Positions 14,865 through 24,232 of a DNA stretch of 64,000 nt are shown here, in pieces. Position numbers and translations under genes: made by a program. The stretch lies in the NCBI GenBank assembly GCA_036652795.1, contig JAVVVD010000008.1:1-64000 (forward strand), given 5' to 3'. This stretch comes from JAVVVD01 sp036652795. Lineage in GTDB: Bacteria; Bacillota; Clostridia; Christensenellales; CAG-138. Position 1 is the first letter of the stretch; each line of letters begins with the position of its first letter. A model generated the notes under the pieces. The model saw only the letters and a list, made by a program, of their open reading frames with translations. It was not told the origin of the DNA and made no database searches.

Positions 14865-16490
14865 TTATTCTACGGAAAAATAATAATAATATAATGGCTG
14901 CCCGCCCGGCTGGACAATAAATTCCGCGTCAGGATAATCAGGCTCCAGCGCAGCGACTATTGCATCTGCATCATCGCAGTTTACGCCTTCACCGAAAAAC
15001 AATGTTACCACACTGTCCTCGGGCTGTTTATCTATCATCAGCCTAAGCAGCTGAGTGGATGCCGTAGCTATGTCTTTGCCCACGGTGGCAATTTCATCCT
15101 CGATAAGTCCTATTATGTCGTTTTTGCGTATACTGTTGCCGTTGAATACCGTATCCCTTACGGCATATGTAACCGCGCCTGATATAACGCTGTCCAGTGC
15201 CTCACTCATGCGCTTCGTATTGATTTCGATTGCAGCCTCTGAGTTATAATGCATGGCTGAGGTTATGCCCTGCATTATGGTTTTTGACGGTATCACTATA
15301 ACGTTACGCTCAGACAGCTTTGCCGCCTGCTGTGCGGCCAGGATTATGTTGGAATTATTTGGCAATATAAACACATTCCTTGCGTTTGTACGCTTTATCG
15401 CCTTGTTTATAGCGTCAATGCTTGGGTTCATTGTCTGTCCGCCCTGTATCAGCACATCCACGCCTATGCCTGTAAACACGCCGTCTATGCCTTCGCCCGT
15501 GCTCACGGCAACAATTCCGTTCTCTTTTTCGTTCTTTTTAAGGTTCTCCTGTATCTCGCGGTTCTGCTCGCGCATGTTCTCTATCTTTAGTTTATCCACC
15601 TCGCCCAGTCTCAGTGCCAACTGCACTATCTTGCCCGGCGCATTAGAATGCACATGCACCTTTACAAACCCGCTGTCATGCGCGACCACGACTGAATCGC
15701 CAAGGCGCATCAGCTTATCACGGAATTTATCAAGATCCTCTTCACAGAAGGCTTCATCCAGATGGATCACAAACAGCTCCGTACAATAGCCGTATTTTAT
15801 GTCGTTAACGTCTTCAAGGCTAAGATCGTTATCCGGCATGGTATTGTTCGCGTTGTCTTCAACGTAATCGTCTATTTCCTCGCCATCCAGCGCCATCTTG
15901 AACCCGCGGAATATCGTCAGCAGGCCTTTTCCGCCCGAATCCACAACTCCGGCTTCCTTAAGCACAGGAAGCAGCGTAGGTGTAATCCGCAGCGCCTCCT
16001 CTCCGCTTTCAAGCATAACGTCAACCAGCTTGTATACGTTGCTCTTGGCGGTTTTTTCCACGGCCTCGCTTATCATGCGGGACACCGTAAGCATTGTCCC
16101 TTCCTTTGGCTTCATCACCGCCTTGTATGCAGCTTCAGTTCCCGTTCTTAGTGCCGTTGCCAGCATCGCGCCGTCCATTTCGTCCGCTCCCGCAAGCGCC
16201 CTGGCAAAGCCTCTTAGTATCTGCGATAGTATAACGCCGGAGTTGCCGCGCGCACCTTTAAGCGAGCCTAGCGATGCTGCATTAGCCACATCGCTCACCC
16301 CGCTGCCTTTACATGCCTTTATTTCCTTCACCGCGCTCTGCATCGTCATGCACATATTCGTACCTGTATCTCCATCAGGCACAGGGAATACGTTGAGCGC
16401 ATCTATCACCGCTTTATTTTTTTCAAGCAATGCCGCACCCGTGGTAAACATATCACGTAGCAGATCGCCGCCTATCTTTAATTCACTCAA
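14865..16490 (-). CDS. fakA: FakA/YloV, fatty-acid kinase ATP-binding subunit (DhaL-type)
   Basis: 541 residues from a TTG start (SELKIGGDLLRDMF), chosen because GGAGG lies nine bases upstream and homologues begin here; an ATG 69 bases earlier would add a tail not seen in the family. The DhaL/DAK2 nucleotide domain has VFPVPDGDTGTNM and GARGNSGVILSQ; a central region and a FakA C-terminal domain follow (NSNIILAAQQAAKL, FFGEGV). With a DegV-type FakB protein it phosphorylates exogenous fatty acids for lipid synthesis; no FakB is in the window. It lies between asp23 and recG. Confidence 0.93.
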   Translation of the reverse strand: MSELKIGGDLLRDMFTTGAALLEKNKAVIDALNVFPVPDGDTGTNMCMTMQSAVKEIKACKGSGVSDVANAASLGSLKGARGNSGVILSQILRGFARALAGADEMDGAMLATALRTGTEAAYKAVMKPKEGTMLTVSRMISEAVEKTAKSNVYKLVDVMLESGEEALRITPTLLPVLKEAGVVDSGGKGLLTIFRGFKMALDGEEIDDYVEDNANNTMPDNDLSLEDVNDIKYGYCTELFVIHLDEAFCEEDLDKFRDKLMRLGDSVVVAHDSGFVKVHVHSNAPGKIVQLALRLGEVDKLKIENMREQNREIQENLKKNEKENGIVAVSTGEGIDGVFTGIGVDVLIQGGQTMNPSIDAINKAIKRTNARNVFILPNNSNIILAAQQAAKLSERNVIVIPSKTIMQGITSAMHYNSEAAIEINTKRMSEALDSVISGAVTYAVRDTVFNGNSIRKNDIIGLIEDEIATVGKDIATASTQLLRLMIDKQPEDSVVTLFFGEGVNCDDADAIVAALEPDYPDAEFIVQPGGQPLYYYYFSVE

Positions 16491-16576
16491 TATTTTTTCC
16501 TCCAAATGGGCCGCCTTATCTCTCGCGCGCACGCAACACAAAGAAGGCGGTACCGCCATCTTCCTTCGTATTGTGC

Positions 16577-16933
16577 TTATACGCGCACAGACTCAACGAA
16601 AATATTCACGTTGTGCACACTCAGCCCTGTATATTCGCTCACACGATAGCGCACATTGGCAATTGTGTTCTGCGCTACGGCCGGCAGCGAAACGCCGTAT
16701 ATAAGCGTTACAAACAGATCAATGTCCACCTCATGTCCATCGCCCTGAAAGGTCACCTTAACCCCTCGCTTACGGCTGTCGCCTCCGACAAGCTGCAAGA
16801 TAGCGTCTCCTGCGGTCTTATTGTTCATCCCAACTATGCCATAGTTTTCCATAGCGGCATATCCGGCTATATTGGCAACAAGATCCTCTGTCATGGTGAT
16901 ATTTCCAAGCGCTGTTGTTATGATGCCAGGCAT
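16577..16933 (-). CDS. Asp23/Gls24-family protein
   Basis: 118 residues. It is of the YloU type, with GNITMTEDLVANIAGYAAMENYGIVGM split over the first strand and helix and GDGHEVDIDLFVTLIYGVSLP in the central sheet. Members are small cytoplasmic or membrane-linked proteins tied to envelope stress or to fatty-acid metabolism. RBS GGAGG. It heads the asp23-fakA-recG operon, the common order in Firmicutes; rpmB, which often sits divergently upstream, is not here. Confidence 0.94.
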   Translation of the reverse strand: MPGIITTALGNITMTEDLVANIAGYAAMENYGIVGMNNKTAGDAILQLVGGDSRKRGVKVTFQGDGHEVDIDLFVTLIYGVSLPAVAQNTIANVRYRVSEYTGLSVHNVNIFVESVRV

Positions 16934-17017
16934 ATATCATCCTCCTTTTCTAAAATTTGGGTCGGCGCAAATCATTATGATCCTGCCGCCCACGTAAAAA
17001 AATATTATTACAGATAT

Positions 17018-17046
17018 ATTCTACCTCAAATCTATTATACTATCAA
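17018..17046 (-). promoter_or_regulatory. Promoter of the asp23-fakA-recG operon
   Basis: Minus strand TTGATA (17041-17046), 17-bp spacer, TAGAAT (17018-17023). The leader to the asp23 ATG is about 80 bases. A second TATAAT lies within the spacer region without a clear -35. Confidence 0.65.
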
Positions 17047-17154
17047 GTTCAATAATGCTCATGATATTAACACCGTCCGCGCACTTAAATATATGCCGGC
17101 AATTGCTGGTTAAGATTGGCTGCGCCGTTAAGCCATGTAAATAACGCCTTAGCG

Positions 17155-17184
17155 TTGAAATATCATGTAGAGCTATGGTATAAT
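17155..17184 (+). promoter_or_regulatory. Promoter of ybaB-recR
   Basis: TTGAAA (17155-17160), 18-bp spacer ending in TGG, then TATAAT (17179-17184), which is an extended -10. The leader is about 25 bases, to the RBS GGAGG. Confidence 0.75.
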
Positions 17185-17215
17185 AACCTGTCAAAGAATA
17201 ACTTGGAGGTGCCAT

Positions 17216-17548
17216 ATGGCAAAAGGCGGTTTTCCGGGCATGGGCGGCAATATGCAGCAGCTCATGCAGCAGGCACAGAAGATGCAGCAGGATATGCAAC
17301 GTATGCAGGCAGAGCTTTCCGAGCGTGAGTTCACTGCCGCAGTTGGTGGTGGTGTTGTAAAGGCCACCGTATATGGGCGCAAGGAGCTAAAAAGCATAGA
17401 GATTGATCCATCGGCGGTTGATCCGGCCGATGTGGAAATGCTTGAGGATCTGGTAATAAGCGCCGTTAATGAAGCGCTGCGCGCAGCGGAGGAAACCACA
17501 AGTGCCGAAATGGGTAAACTCACTGGCGGCGTGAATCTTGGTTTTTAA
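17216..17548 (+). CDS. YbaB/EbfC-family nucleoid-associated protein
   Basis: 110 residues. The N-terminus is the usual KGGFPGMGGNMQQLMQQAQ, followed by a long helix and EFTAAVGGGVVKATVYGRKELKSIEIDP, the conserved sheet. It binds DNA as a dimer and is nearly always encoded before recR. RBS GGAGG. Here the pair has its own promoter and is not preceded by dnaX, which lies 11 kb away on the same strand. Confidence 0.96.
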   Translation: MAKGGFPGMGGNMQQLMQQAQKMQQDMQRMQAELSEREFTAAVGGGVVKATVYGRKELKSIEIDPSAVDPADVEMLEDLVISAVNEALRAAEETTSAEMGKLTGGVNLGF

Positions 17549-17551
17549 TAT

Positions 17552-18145
17552 ATGGCGATGGATGCGATATCCCTGCTTACAGCGCAGCTTGCCAAGCTGC
17601 CAGGCATAGGCACAAAGAGCGCCCAGCGTTTGGCATATCACATACTCGATATGTCAAAGGACAGTGCATCTGAAATTGCCTCAGCCATACTTTGCGCCAA
17701 GGAGCAGATACACTACTGCGGTATATGCGGCAATTATACTGATACGGAGCCATGCTCGATCTGTGCGGATAAAACCCGCTCCGACGCGGTGCTGTGCGTG
17801 GTGCGTGATGCGCGCGATGTGCTTTCCATGGAGAAGATGCGTGAATTTCGCGGCAAATACCATGTGCTGCATGGTACGATATCCCCCATGGATGGTATCG
17901 GTCCAGACGACATACATATAAAGGAGCTGCTTGCGCGCGTAGCGTCAGGCGGCGTACAGGAGATTATACTTGCCACAAATCCCGACGTTGAAGGCGAAGC
18001 GACCGCCGCGTATATTGCGCGACTTATCAAGCCCAAGGGCGTCCGTGTTACGCGCATAGCGCATGGCGTGCCGATAGGCGGCAATCTTGAATATATAGAC
18101 GAGATGACGTTGCTAAAGGCCGTGGAAGGTCGCCGTGAAATGTGA
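17552..18145 (+). CDS. recR: RecR, recombination mediator
   Basis: 197 residues, standard length. Order: helix-hairpin-helix (AKLPGIGTKSAQRLAYHIL), four-cysteine zinc finger (CGICGNYTDTEPCSICAD), Toprim domain (VVRDARDVLSMEKM), and Walker-B-like C-terminus (THGVP-type ARIAHGVPIGGNLEYID). It loads RecA at gaps together with RecO and RecF. It starts three bases after ybaB with no strong RBS of its own, so it is translationally coupled. Confidence 0.97.
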   Translation: MAMDAISLLTAQLAKLPGIGTKSAQRLAYHILDMSKDSASEIASAILCAKEQIHYCGICGNYTDTEPCSICADKTRSDAVLCVVRDARDVLSMEKMREFRGKYHVLHGTISPMDGIGPDDIHIKELLARVASGGVQEIILATNPDVEGEATAAYIARLIKPKGVRVTRIAHGVPIGGNLEYIDEMTLLKAVEGRREM

Positions 18146-18249
18146 ACATTTCATGAACTACCCATTGTATGCAACCTTTGTGTAATATCTATCGTCTAAG
18201 ATTATGTGGGGTTCATCATTAGGGAAATTAATTTTTAAGGAGGGATGGC

Positions 18250-19224
18250 ATGAGAAATCGCATCATACTTGCGCTTGTTACGCTCATTGTTATGACTTCA
18301 ATTTGCGCCTGCGCTGTCCCGGCCGCATCACCTGTTACTCAGGATGAGCGCGCTCTTTTGGATGCACGGTCAAACTACCGCAATGCTTCGCTTGTAATCA
18401 GCGGTGAATGCGTTCAAGTCCATATTGGATCGAATGGCAAACCGTGCTGCGATATACGTATAGACGAACTTGTAGCGGGCAACGCGTCTGTTGGCGATAC
18501 GCTTCACTGCACCAACTCAGCAATGCTGGAAGGCGATAAATATCTGCTGTATCTGAGCAAAAACGGCGATGTTTCCTATTCAGAGGATTCCTTGAGCTAT
18601 TCGCTGGTATCTGCGCTTGTGCTCAAGGATAATACCGTCAATCTGTCTGGTGCAAAAATACCGTACCATGCGATTAAAAGCGATATAGCCAAACTCAATT
18701 TGGTTATAAGCGGCTATTCCAGCTATAGTTATTTCGGTGATATTTCAGCGCTGATCGATGCTGCCGACGAGGTGTTTATCGGTCGAGTTGATAATATTGG
18801 TGAATTTTCGGATACGCAGTTCCGAGTATCCGAGGCCGGATCAACCGTAGAATATACCATACCGTCCACAGTGGCAAATATAACCGCATTTGGCGGCATT
18901 AAGGGTGCGCTCAAATACGGCGAAAAGATAAAGCTTATATATGCTCCTGCTATGAGCGCTGATGTTATAGACGCCGCAACGCTTACCTCCGTACCCTACG
19001 GCGAGCAGGATGCGCCAAAGCTTCAGGAGGATGGTGTCTACGTCTTTTTCCTGATACACGGACCGGACGATAAGCAGGACTATTATTTTTCAATCAACCC
19101 AATGCAGGGATTTGTAAAAACGGAAACCAACACCATTTCCGTCGCGCATGTAAACAATGCCTTGCTCCCCTACAGATCGCTAAACGATTTGGTAGCAGCA
19201 ATAAGGTTTGCACTCAACAGCTAA
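18250..19224 (+). CDS. Putative exported lipoprotein of unknown function
   Basis: 324 residues. The signal peptide MRNRIILALVTLIVMTSICAC has an imperfect lipobox (SICAC) followed by a secreted-type sequence. The body has repeated beta-rich stretches around ISGECVQVHIGSNGKPCCDIRI and ADEVFIGRVDNI, possibly two related domains (each begins with a phrase like VISGECV or EVFIGRV followed by a strand and a turn). I do not recognise a family. RBS AAGGAGG. It is a single-gene unit ended by a bidirectional terminator. Confidence 0.75.
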   Translation: MRNRIILALVTLIVMTSICACAVPAASPVTQDERALLDARSNYRNASLVISGECVQVHIGSNGKPCCDIRIDELVAGNASVGDTLHCTNSAMLEGDKYLLYLSKNGDVSYSEDSLSYSLVSALVLKDNTVNLSGAKIPYHAIKSDIAKLNLVISGYSSYSYFGDISALIDAADEVFIGRVDNIGEFSDTQFRVSEAGSTVEYTIPSTVANITAFGGIKGALKYGEKIKLIYAPAMSADVIDAATLTSVPYGEQDAPKLQEDGVYVFFLIHGPDDKQDYYFSINPMQGFVKTETNTISVAHVNNALLPYRSLNDLVAAIRFALNS

Positions 19225-19240
19225 ACTACCCATAAACAAC

Positions 19241-19270
19241 AATGATCCCCAGCATATGCTGAGGATCATT
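19241..19270. terminator. Bidirectional terminator between convergent genes
   Basis: AATGATCCCCAGC and GCTGAGGATCATT pair around ATAT (13 bp, one mismatch). On the plus strand it is followed by ATTTATTG, on the minus strand by GTTGTTT. It serves both the lipoprotein gene and the ABC-F gene. Confidence 0.8.
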
Positions 19271-19287
19271 ATTTATTGCTTCTTTTT

Positions 19288-21195
19288 TTAGTTCTGCGCC
19301 TTAAGTTCGTTTACCAGCCGCTCTGCCTCCGCCCATTCGGTATAACGAGTATCTATTTCTGCCTGCATCCGCTGCGACATTTGCGCAAATTCCACCGCTT
19401 TTTCATAATCAACCGCTACATCAGGTGCAGCCATGCGCTCATTTAGATCGGCAAGTTCGCTCTCAAGTGAGGCAATCAGCTCCTCGCTTCTTCGCAGCTC
19501 GCCCTCCGCCTGGTTTATCGCACTGCGCAGCTGCCGCGCCTGTTTATAGTCATTCACAGGCTGTGGTTTATCCTTGGCTTGGCTTTCCTGTTGCGCACTG
19601 CATGCCGCAATGAAATCATCATATCCTCCGATATATTCCGTTATCCCATTCTCCGTCATATGCAGTATCCTGTCGGCAAGGCGGTTGACAAGATATCGGT
19701 CATGCGTAACTATCAGCATGGTACCGTCATAGTCCTCCAAGGCGTTCTCAAGCGCATCGCGCGAATCTATATCAAGGTGGTTCGTAGGCTCGTCCAGCAG
19801 CAGTAGGTTGGCGCCTGAGAGCATAAGCTTAAGCAGCTGAACTCGTGCCTGTTCTCCGCCGGAAAGCATCGCTATCTTTTTATCTATATCGTCCGCACCA
19901 AATAAAAATGCCGCTAACGCGCTGCGCACCTGTGTGGTGTTAAGTTTTGGATATTCATTCCATATCTCATCAAGCACGGTATTTTCAGCTGAAAGTCCCT
20001 CCATTGTCTGCTCATAATAGCCCGCGCGCACATTAGCGCCAAACACCGTCTCCCCGCTATCAGCTTCCAGTCTGCCCATAAGTATGTTTAGCAGTGTAGT
20101 TTTGCCACAGCCGTTTGGGCCAAGTAGGAATACGCGTTCGCCTCTGCGTACATGCAGCGAGGCATTTCTAAACACATTCTTTTCAAATCGCTTTGATAAG
20201 TCTTTCGCAATTATCACATCATTGCCGCTCACCTTGTCCGCCCTAAATTTAAAGCGTATGGCGGATGTATCCTTTTCGGGGGAAACCAGCGTGGCACGCA
20301 GTCGCTCTGCCTGCTTTAGTTTTGCGGCGGCAGTAATGAAATTGTGTTCCTGACCCCATCGGCGCTGCTGCTCCACTATTCCTTCTATTCGGCGTATCTC
20401 TTTTTGCGTGTTAGCATAATGGCGGCGCAGCATCTCCTGTTCATTGCTTATAAGCTCCATATGGCGCGAATAATTACCCTCGGACACGGTAAGGTGTTTG
20501 TTTTTCAGCTCCATAGTGCGCCCAGTGACCTTATCAAGGAAGTAGCGGTCATGTGATATCACTATAAACGCGCCCTGATAAGCGCAGAGAAACTCCTCAA
20601 GCCACGCGATTGCGCCAATGTCCAAGTGGTTTGTTGGTTCATCCAGCAGCAACAGATTTGCGCCCGAAAGCAGCACCCTTGCCAGCTGCGCCTTGTTGCG
20701 CTGGCCGCCGCTCATATCCGAAAGCGGCTTGCTCAGCTCAGGTTCCGTAAAGCCCAGCCCCAGCAGCATGCTTCGCGTCCTGCTGCGGTAAGTGAGTCCA
20801 TCCATGAATTCATAGCGCTCATTTAGCGTCGCCTGGCGCGCTATAAGCTTATCCGTATCCCCATGCATATCCGTAAGCCGCAATGTTATATCGCCAAGCT
20901 CCCGTTCCATATCGATAAGCTCACCAAACACCGTAAGCGTTGCATCATAAACTGTAAGCTCAGTATTTTCAACCGTCTGCGCCATCGTGCCTATTCGTGT
21001 GCCACGGCTTATATATATATTGCCCTCATCCGATGTATCCTTGCCCGTAATCAGGTGAAAGAGCGTTGTTTTACCGCATCCATTTACGCCCACAAGACCT
21101 ACCTTATCGCGCTCTCCTATCTCAAAGCAGACGCCTTCAAAGAGAAGGCGCGTAGCGAAGCTTTTTTTTAATTGATTTGCTGCTATAAGCGGCAT
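19288..21195 (-). CDS. ABC-F family ATPase (Uup/YdiF-like)
   Basis: 635 residues with two ABC domains and no TM segments. Domain 1: Walker A GVNGCGKTT, signature MSGGQRNKAQLAR, Walker B LLLLDEPTNHLD. An arm/linker of charged helix follows. Domain 2: GPNGCGKTT, LSGGEQARVQLL, LLLLDEPTNHLD. A coiled-coil tail occupies about 560-635. ABC-F proteins act on the ribosome; some confer antibiotic resistance, most are translation factors. It ends an operon with the SLOG and DUF2804 genes, starting three bases after the former. Confidence 0.95.
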   Translation of the reverse strand: MPLIAANQLKKSFATRLLFEGVCFEIGERDKVGLVGVNGCGKTTLFHLITGKDTSDEGNIYISRGTRIGTMAQTVENTELTVYDATLTVFGELIDMERELGDITLRLTDMHGDTDKLIARQATLNERYEFMDGLTYRSRTRSMLLGLGFTEPELSKPLSDMSGGQRNKAQLARVLLSGANLLLLDEPTNHLDIGAIAWLEEFLCAYQGAFIVISHDRYFLDKVTGRTMELKNKHLTVSEGNYSRHMELISNEQEMLRRHYANTQKEIRRIEGIVEQQRRWGQEHNFITAAAKLKQAERLRATLVSPEKDTSAIRFKFRADKVSGNDVIIAKDLSKRFEKNVFRNASLHVRRGERVFLLGPNGCGKTTLLNILMGRLEADSGETVFGANVRAGYYEQTMEGLSAENTVLDEIWNEYPKLNTTQVRSALAAFLFGADDIDKKIAMLSGGEQARVQLLKLMLSGANLLLLDEPTNHLDIDSRDALENALEDYDGTMLIVTHDRYLVNRLADRILHMTENGITEYIGGYDDFIAACSAQQESQAKDKPQPVNDYKQARQLRSAINQAEGELRRSEELIASLESELADLNERMAAPDVAVDYEKAVEFAQMSQRMQAEIDTRYTEWAEAERLVNELKAQN

Positions 21196-21198
21196 ACA

Positions 21199-21705
21199 TT
21201 AACCCCCTATATCATCAGGGCATATGATAACAATATCCAGCCCCTGTTTTTCCGCCATGTGTATTGTGTTGGCGGTTCCACCACTGCCGCCTGAGTAGAC
21301 TGCTATCAGCCTGTCGGCGGCGCTTACCATATATCGATTGCGCTGTGCCATGCAGGCAGGTGAATATTCCTCTGCCAGCACCGTTACTCCGTCCGCAACG
21401 GCGAGTATGCCGCTGTGGCGTGCGCGCAGATCCAGCGCCCAATTATCCGCATGATTACGATAAGGCAGCGCGCATTCCAGCGTCATCAGCGGGCAGCTCT
21501 GCCTTAGCTGCACCACCAGCTCAGCCGCAAGGATATCTATTCCCTGTGCCATGCCGCTTATAAAATGCGTGAAACCCTCCTCGTATGCCCTGTATATGGC
21601 AGCCATAATCCGTAGCTTCACCACACGGCATCCGGCATTCTGCTCGTCCGCGCCCCATGGCAGTTTTTTAGGCCTATGGCCTGTAAAGCAAGCCGTCTTC
21701 CCCAT
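21199..21705 (-). CDS. YpsA-like SLOG-family protein (DUF1273)
   Basis: 168 residues from the ATG that overlaps the upstream stop by one base. It shows the SLOG Rossmann-like fold: ACFTGHRPKKLPWG at the N-terminus, FISGMAQGIDILAAEL (phosphate/nucleotide-binding loop) and a C-terminal SGGSGGTANTIHMAEKQG helix. Members are proposed to bind NAD- or ADP-ribose-like ligands; B. subtilis YpsA is linked to cell division. Function here is unknown. The operon partners are DUF2804 and an ABC-F ATPase. Confidence 0.9.
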   Translation of the reverse strand: MGKTACFTGHRPKKLPWGADEQNAGCRVVKLRIMAAIYRAYEEGFTHFISGMAQGIDILAAELVVQLRQSCPLMTLECALPYRNHADNWALDLRARHSGILAVADGVTVLAEEYSPACMAQRNRYMVSAADRLIAVYSGGSGGTANTIHMAEKQGLDIVIICPDDIGG

Positions 21706-22721
21706 CAATACCTCATATGCACCTTTTCGGCAAAGCCCATTAAGTCGTGCACTTCAAGCACCCTGCCATCATCCAACACGGCCTTGCCTGTAAAATGGCC
21801 AAACACCTGGTGCTGATCCGTCATTATCACTGCCGCGCTCGTATGTGCCGCTCGGTCTATCACCGGCACAAAGTCCATCTCAAACCTGCCGTCGTTGCTG
21901 CCGAATGTCCATGGCTTAACATAGCTGTCTTCCGGTATATTGAAGCTCACCTTGTCGAGTTTATGCGCCCTGCCATCGTAGAACAATATATTCTCACTTG
22001 CTGCGCTTGTATTGCCAAAGCCATAGCCAATATTAAACCCAAATACCTTCCCCTCTACAACGCCGTTTCCGCTGCCCCAGTACCATGTGTTGTCATATGT
22101 CCACACACCGCGTCCCCAGTCCAGCGTGGCAAATGAGGTTCCAGGCAAAAAATCATATGTATCGCCGCCCAGCGACGCACTGCCCTGTGCCGACATACAG
22201 TTGATTTTTTGATTATAATAAAAATGGCCCGGCTTATCAAAAGGCGTTGCTATCACCATTGAATCCATCTCCGGCTCATTGAGTATGATATTCGTCTCCA
22301 GCGTTTTTCCATCGTAGAAATCAGCAAATCTACAAAATAGCCTACGCTCGCCCGACTTCACCTGAAATGCCATCTGCACCCGTTTATCCCCAAACAGCGT
22401 ATCGCCTGATGCGCTGCTCTCCGGCAGCTTGTATTTTCCCATTGGAAACGGCTTCATCACGCTTACCGTTTCTTGCCACGGCTTACGAAAATCCAGCAGT
22501 GTCGCAGAGATAAGTCCCATATATGAGTTATCTGCTATTGTCAGCGCCACGCCGTACTCGCCGTTGCCAACATAATAATAATCCCATTCCTTTATCCGTA
22601 TACCAGCAGCCTTTATTTCGCTGCGTTTATAATCAAGTATCAGTCTGCGCGCCCAACCAGGCTCACGCAGATTACCCTGCGCATTCAAAAGCTCTCCATG
22701 ATTGACTATCTCATGCTGCAT
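21705..22721 (-). CDS. DUF2804 family protein
   Basis: 338 residues, cytoplasmic. Typical DUF2804 features: EIVNHGELLNAQGNLREPGWAR at the start (shown here as a split motif: GELLN, GWARR), KEWDYYYVGN, and late WGRGVWTYDNTWYWGSGNG. The family is a beta-rich fold related to lipocalin-like or AttH proteins with no proven activity. RBS GGGGG. First gene of a three-gene operon. Confidence 0.9.
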   Translation of the reverse strand: MQHEIVNHGELLNAQGNLREPGWARRLILDYKRSEIKAAGIRIKEWDYYYVGNGEYGVALTIADNSYMGLISATLLDFRKPWQETVSVMKPFPMGKYKLPESSASGDTLFGDKRVQMAFQVKSGERRLFCRFADFYDGKTLETNIILNEPEMDSMVIATPFDKPGHFYYNQKINCMSAQGSASLGGDTYDFLPGTSFATLDWGRGVWTYDNTWYWGSGNGVVEGKVFGFNIGYGFGNTSAASENILFYDGRAHKLDKVSFNIPEDSYVKPWTFGSNDGRFEMDFVPVIDRAAHTSAAVIMTDQHQVFGHFTGKAVLDDGRVLEVHDLMGFAEKVHMRY

Positions 22722-22922
22722 ATGCTTACCCCCACACGCAAAATTTCAACTTATTTCAATTAAATCAAGTTAATTACCGTATAGCTAAGTATACTAATTT
22801 ATTTTGCTCTCAGCAAGGCAAAGCGATATATTTGTTCCATTGTACCCGCTTGCAATATTACCTCGCACCAATTTGAGTTGTTATGGTGCCAAAAATCACT
22901 GGAAAGCGGCAAATTTATAGTA

Positions 22923-22928
22923 TATAAT
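22923..22928 (+). promoter_or_regulatory. -10 box very close to the NlpC/P60 start
   Basis: TATAAT ends nine bases before the ATG (22937) and there is no Shine-Dalgarno sequence. Transcription would begin at or just before the start codon, giving a leaderless message. No consensus -35 is visible. Confidence 0.4.
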
Positions 22929-22936
22929 GTCAGCAT

Positions 22937-24151
22937 ATGGAAATTCAACGAAATAAAAAGCTGCGGCGCAGAGCCGCATTTATGCTCATTCTACACCGAA
23001 TACGCATACCCGGCCTCACGCTGCTCGGCGTGATCGTTATTGGGCTTGTGGTAATTCCTGCCCTGCTCAGATCTTCCGTATCTAAATCTGCAAAGCAAGC
23101 GGATATTCCTGTTTCGGGTGTCGCCATACCTACGCCCGGCAACGATATGCCCGTCTTTGAGGAGCCGCCAGCCCCATCGCCTGTGCAGGCGCCGCCACCT
23201 CAGGATAATCCTCAATACGCCTCACTGTGCTTCGATGATAAGGATGCGGCTGTTATACCCCTTCAGGAGCGACTTATGGAGCTATGCTATATGGATTCCG
23301 ATGAGCCTACCGACTACTTCGGCCCCGCTACCGAATCCGCACTAAAGCGGTTTCAGCGTGTGCATTATATGACACAGACCGGCGTTGCTGATTCGCTCAC
23401 CCAAAGTATACTCTTTTCCGATAAGGCCAAGATATATGTTCTCCAGCAAGGTGACAACGGCGACGATGTGCTAATGATGCAGGAGCGGCTGCACGAGCTT
23501 GGGTACTATTCTGACAAGACCAACGGATATTTTGGCACTGCGACATCACGCGCGCTAACCTCATTTAAAACAAAAAATAAACTGGATTTAGATAGTGTTG
23601 CCGGTCAATCCACACGTGATCTGCTTTATTCGCCCAAAGCTAAGCCCAAGGTGGACCCTACCCCAACACCCAAGCCCAAACCATCGCCCACCCCAAAGGC
23701 AACGTTAAAGCCCGGCAGCACCCCGCCGGCAAGCAGCAAACCTTCCGGCGGTTCCGGTATCACGGGTGAGTGCAGCCCTAGCGGTTTGATCTCCGTTGCC
23801 AAAGCACAATTGAACAAGCCCTATGTTTGGAGCGATAAGGGCCCCGACAGCTTTGACTGTTCTGGATTGGTCTATTATTGTTTGCGCGGCATTGGCATCA
23901 ATGTAGGTCGCTGCAACGCCGAGGGATTCAGCCAAAGCAGCCTGTGGCAGGAGGTGTCCGGAGTCAATAATCTTAAGGCGGGCGATCTGATATTCTTCCG
24001 CAGCGACGGCTCTGCTCGCATAAGCCACACGGGCATATGGCTTGGCGGCAACCAATATCTGCATGCGTCCAGCACAGCCGGCAAGGTGATAATAAGCGGC
24101 TGGTCCGGCTGGTCTGACCGTAATTTTGTGCTGGGACGCAGGGTATTTTAA
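22937..24151 (+). CDS. Membrane-anchored NlpC/P60 peptidoglycan hydrolase with two PG-binding domains
   Basis: 404 residues. A TM anchor spans about 25-44. Two peptidoglycan_binding_1 repeats lie at about 100-160 and 165-232 (VIPLQERLMELCYM, VLMMQERLHELGYY, each followed by YFGxAT). A Pro/Lys/Thr linker spans 238-275 and an NlpC/P60 domain 280-404, with catalytic C308 (SFDCSGLVYY), H364 (ISHTGIWLG) and H376 (YLHASS). It cuts peptide stems in the cell wall. Spore-formers often use such enzymes in cortex or germination work; that is inference here. Confidence 0.93.
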   Translation: MEIQRNKKLRRRAAFMLILHRIRIPGLTLLGVIVIGLVVIPALLRSSVSKSAKQADIPVSGVAIPTPGNDMPVFEEPPAPSPVQAPPPQDNPQYASLCFDDKDAAVIPLQERLMELCYMDSDEPTDYFGPATESALKRFQRVHYMTQTGVADSLTQSILFSDKAKIYVLQQGDNGDDVLMMQERLHELGYYSDKTNGYFGTATSRALTSFKTKNKLDLDSVAGQSTRDLLYSPKAKPKVDPTPTPKPKPSPTPKATLKPGSTPPASSKPSGGSGITGECSPSGLISVAKAQLNKPYVWSDKGPDSFDCSGLVYYCLRGIGINVGRCNAEGFSQSSLWQEVSGVNNLKAGDLIFFRSDGSARISHTGIWLGGNQYLHASSTAGKVIISGWSGWSDRNFVLGRRVF

Positions 24152-24171
24152 TAATGATGATTAAATAAAAA

Positions 24172-24209
24172 CGGCTGCCGAGTATTCTCAAAGCAGCCGC
24201 TTTTATTTA
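24172..24209. terminator. Bidirectional terminator
   Basis: CGGCTGC and GCAGCCG pair around a 14-nt loop; CTTTTATTTAT follows on the plus strand and GTTTTTATTT on the minus strand. It lies between the NlpC/P60 gene and serA, which converge. Confidence 0.85.
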
Positions 24210-24232
24210 TCTTATCTATCGATATTTATGTG

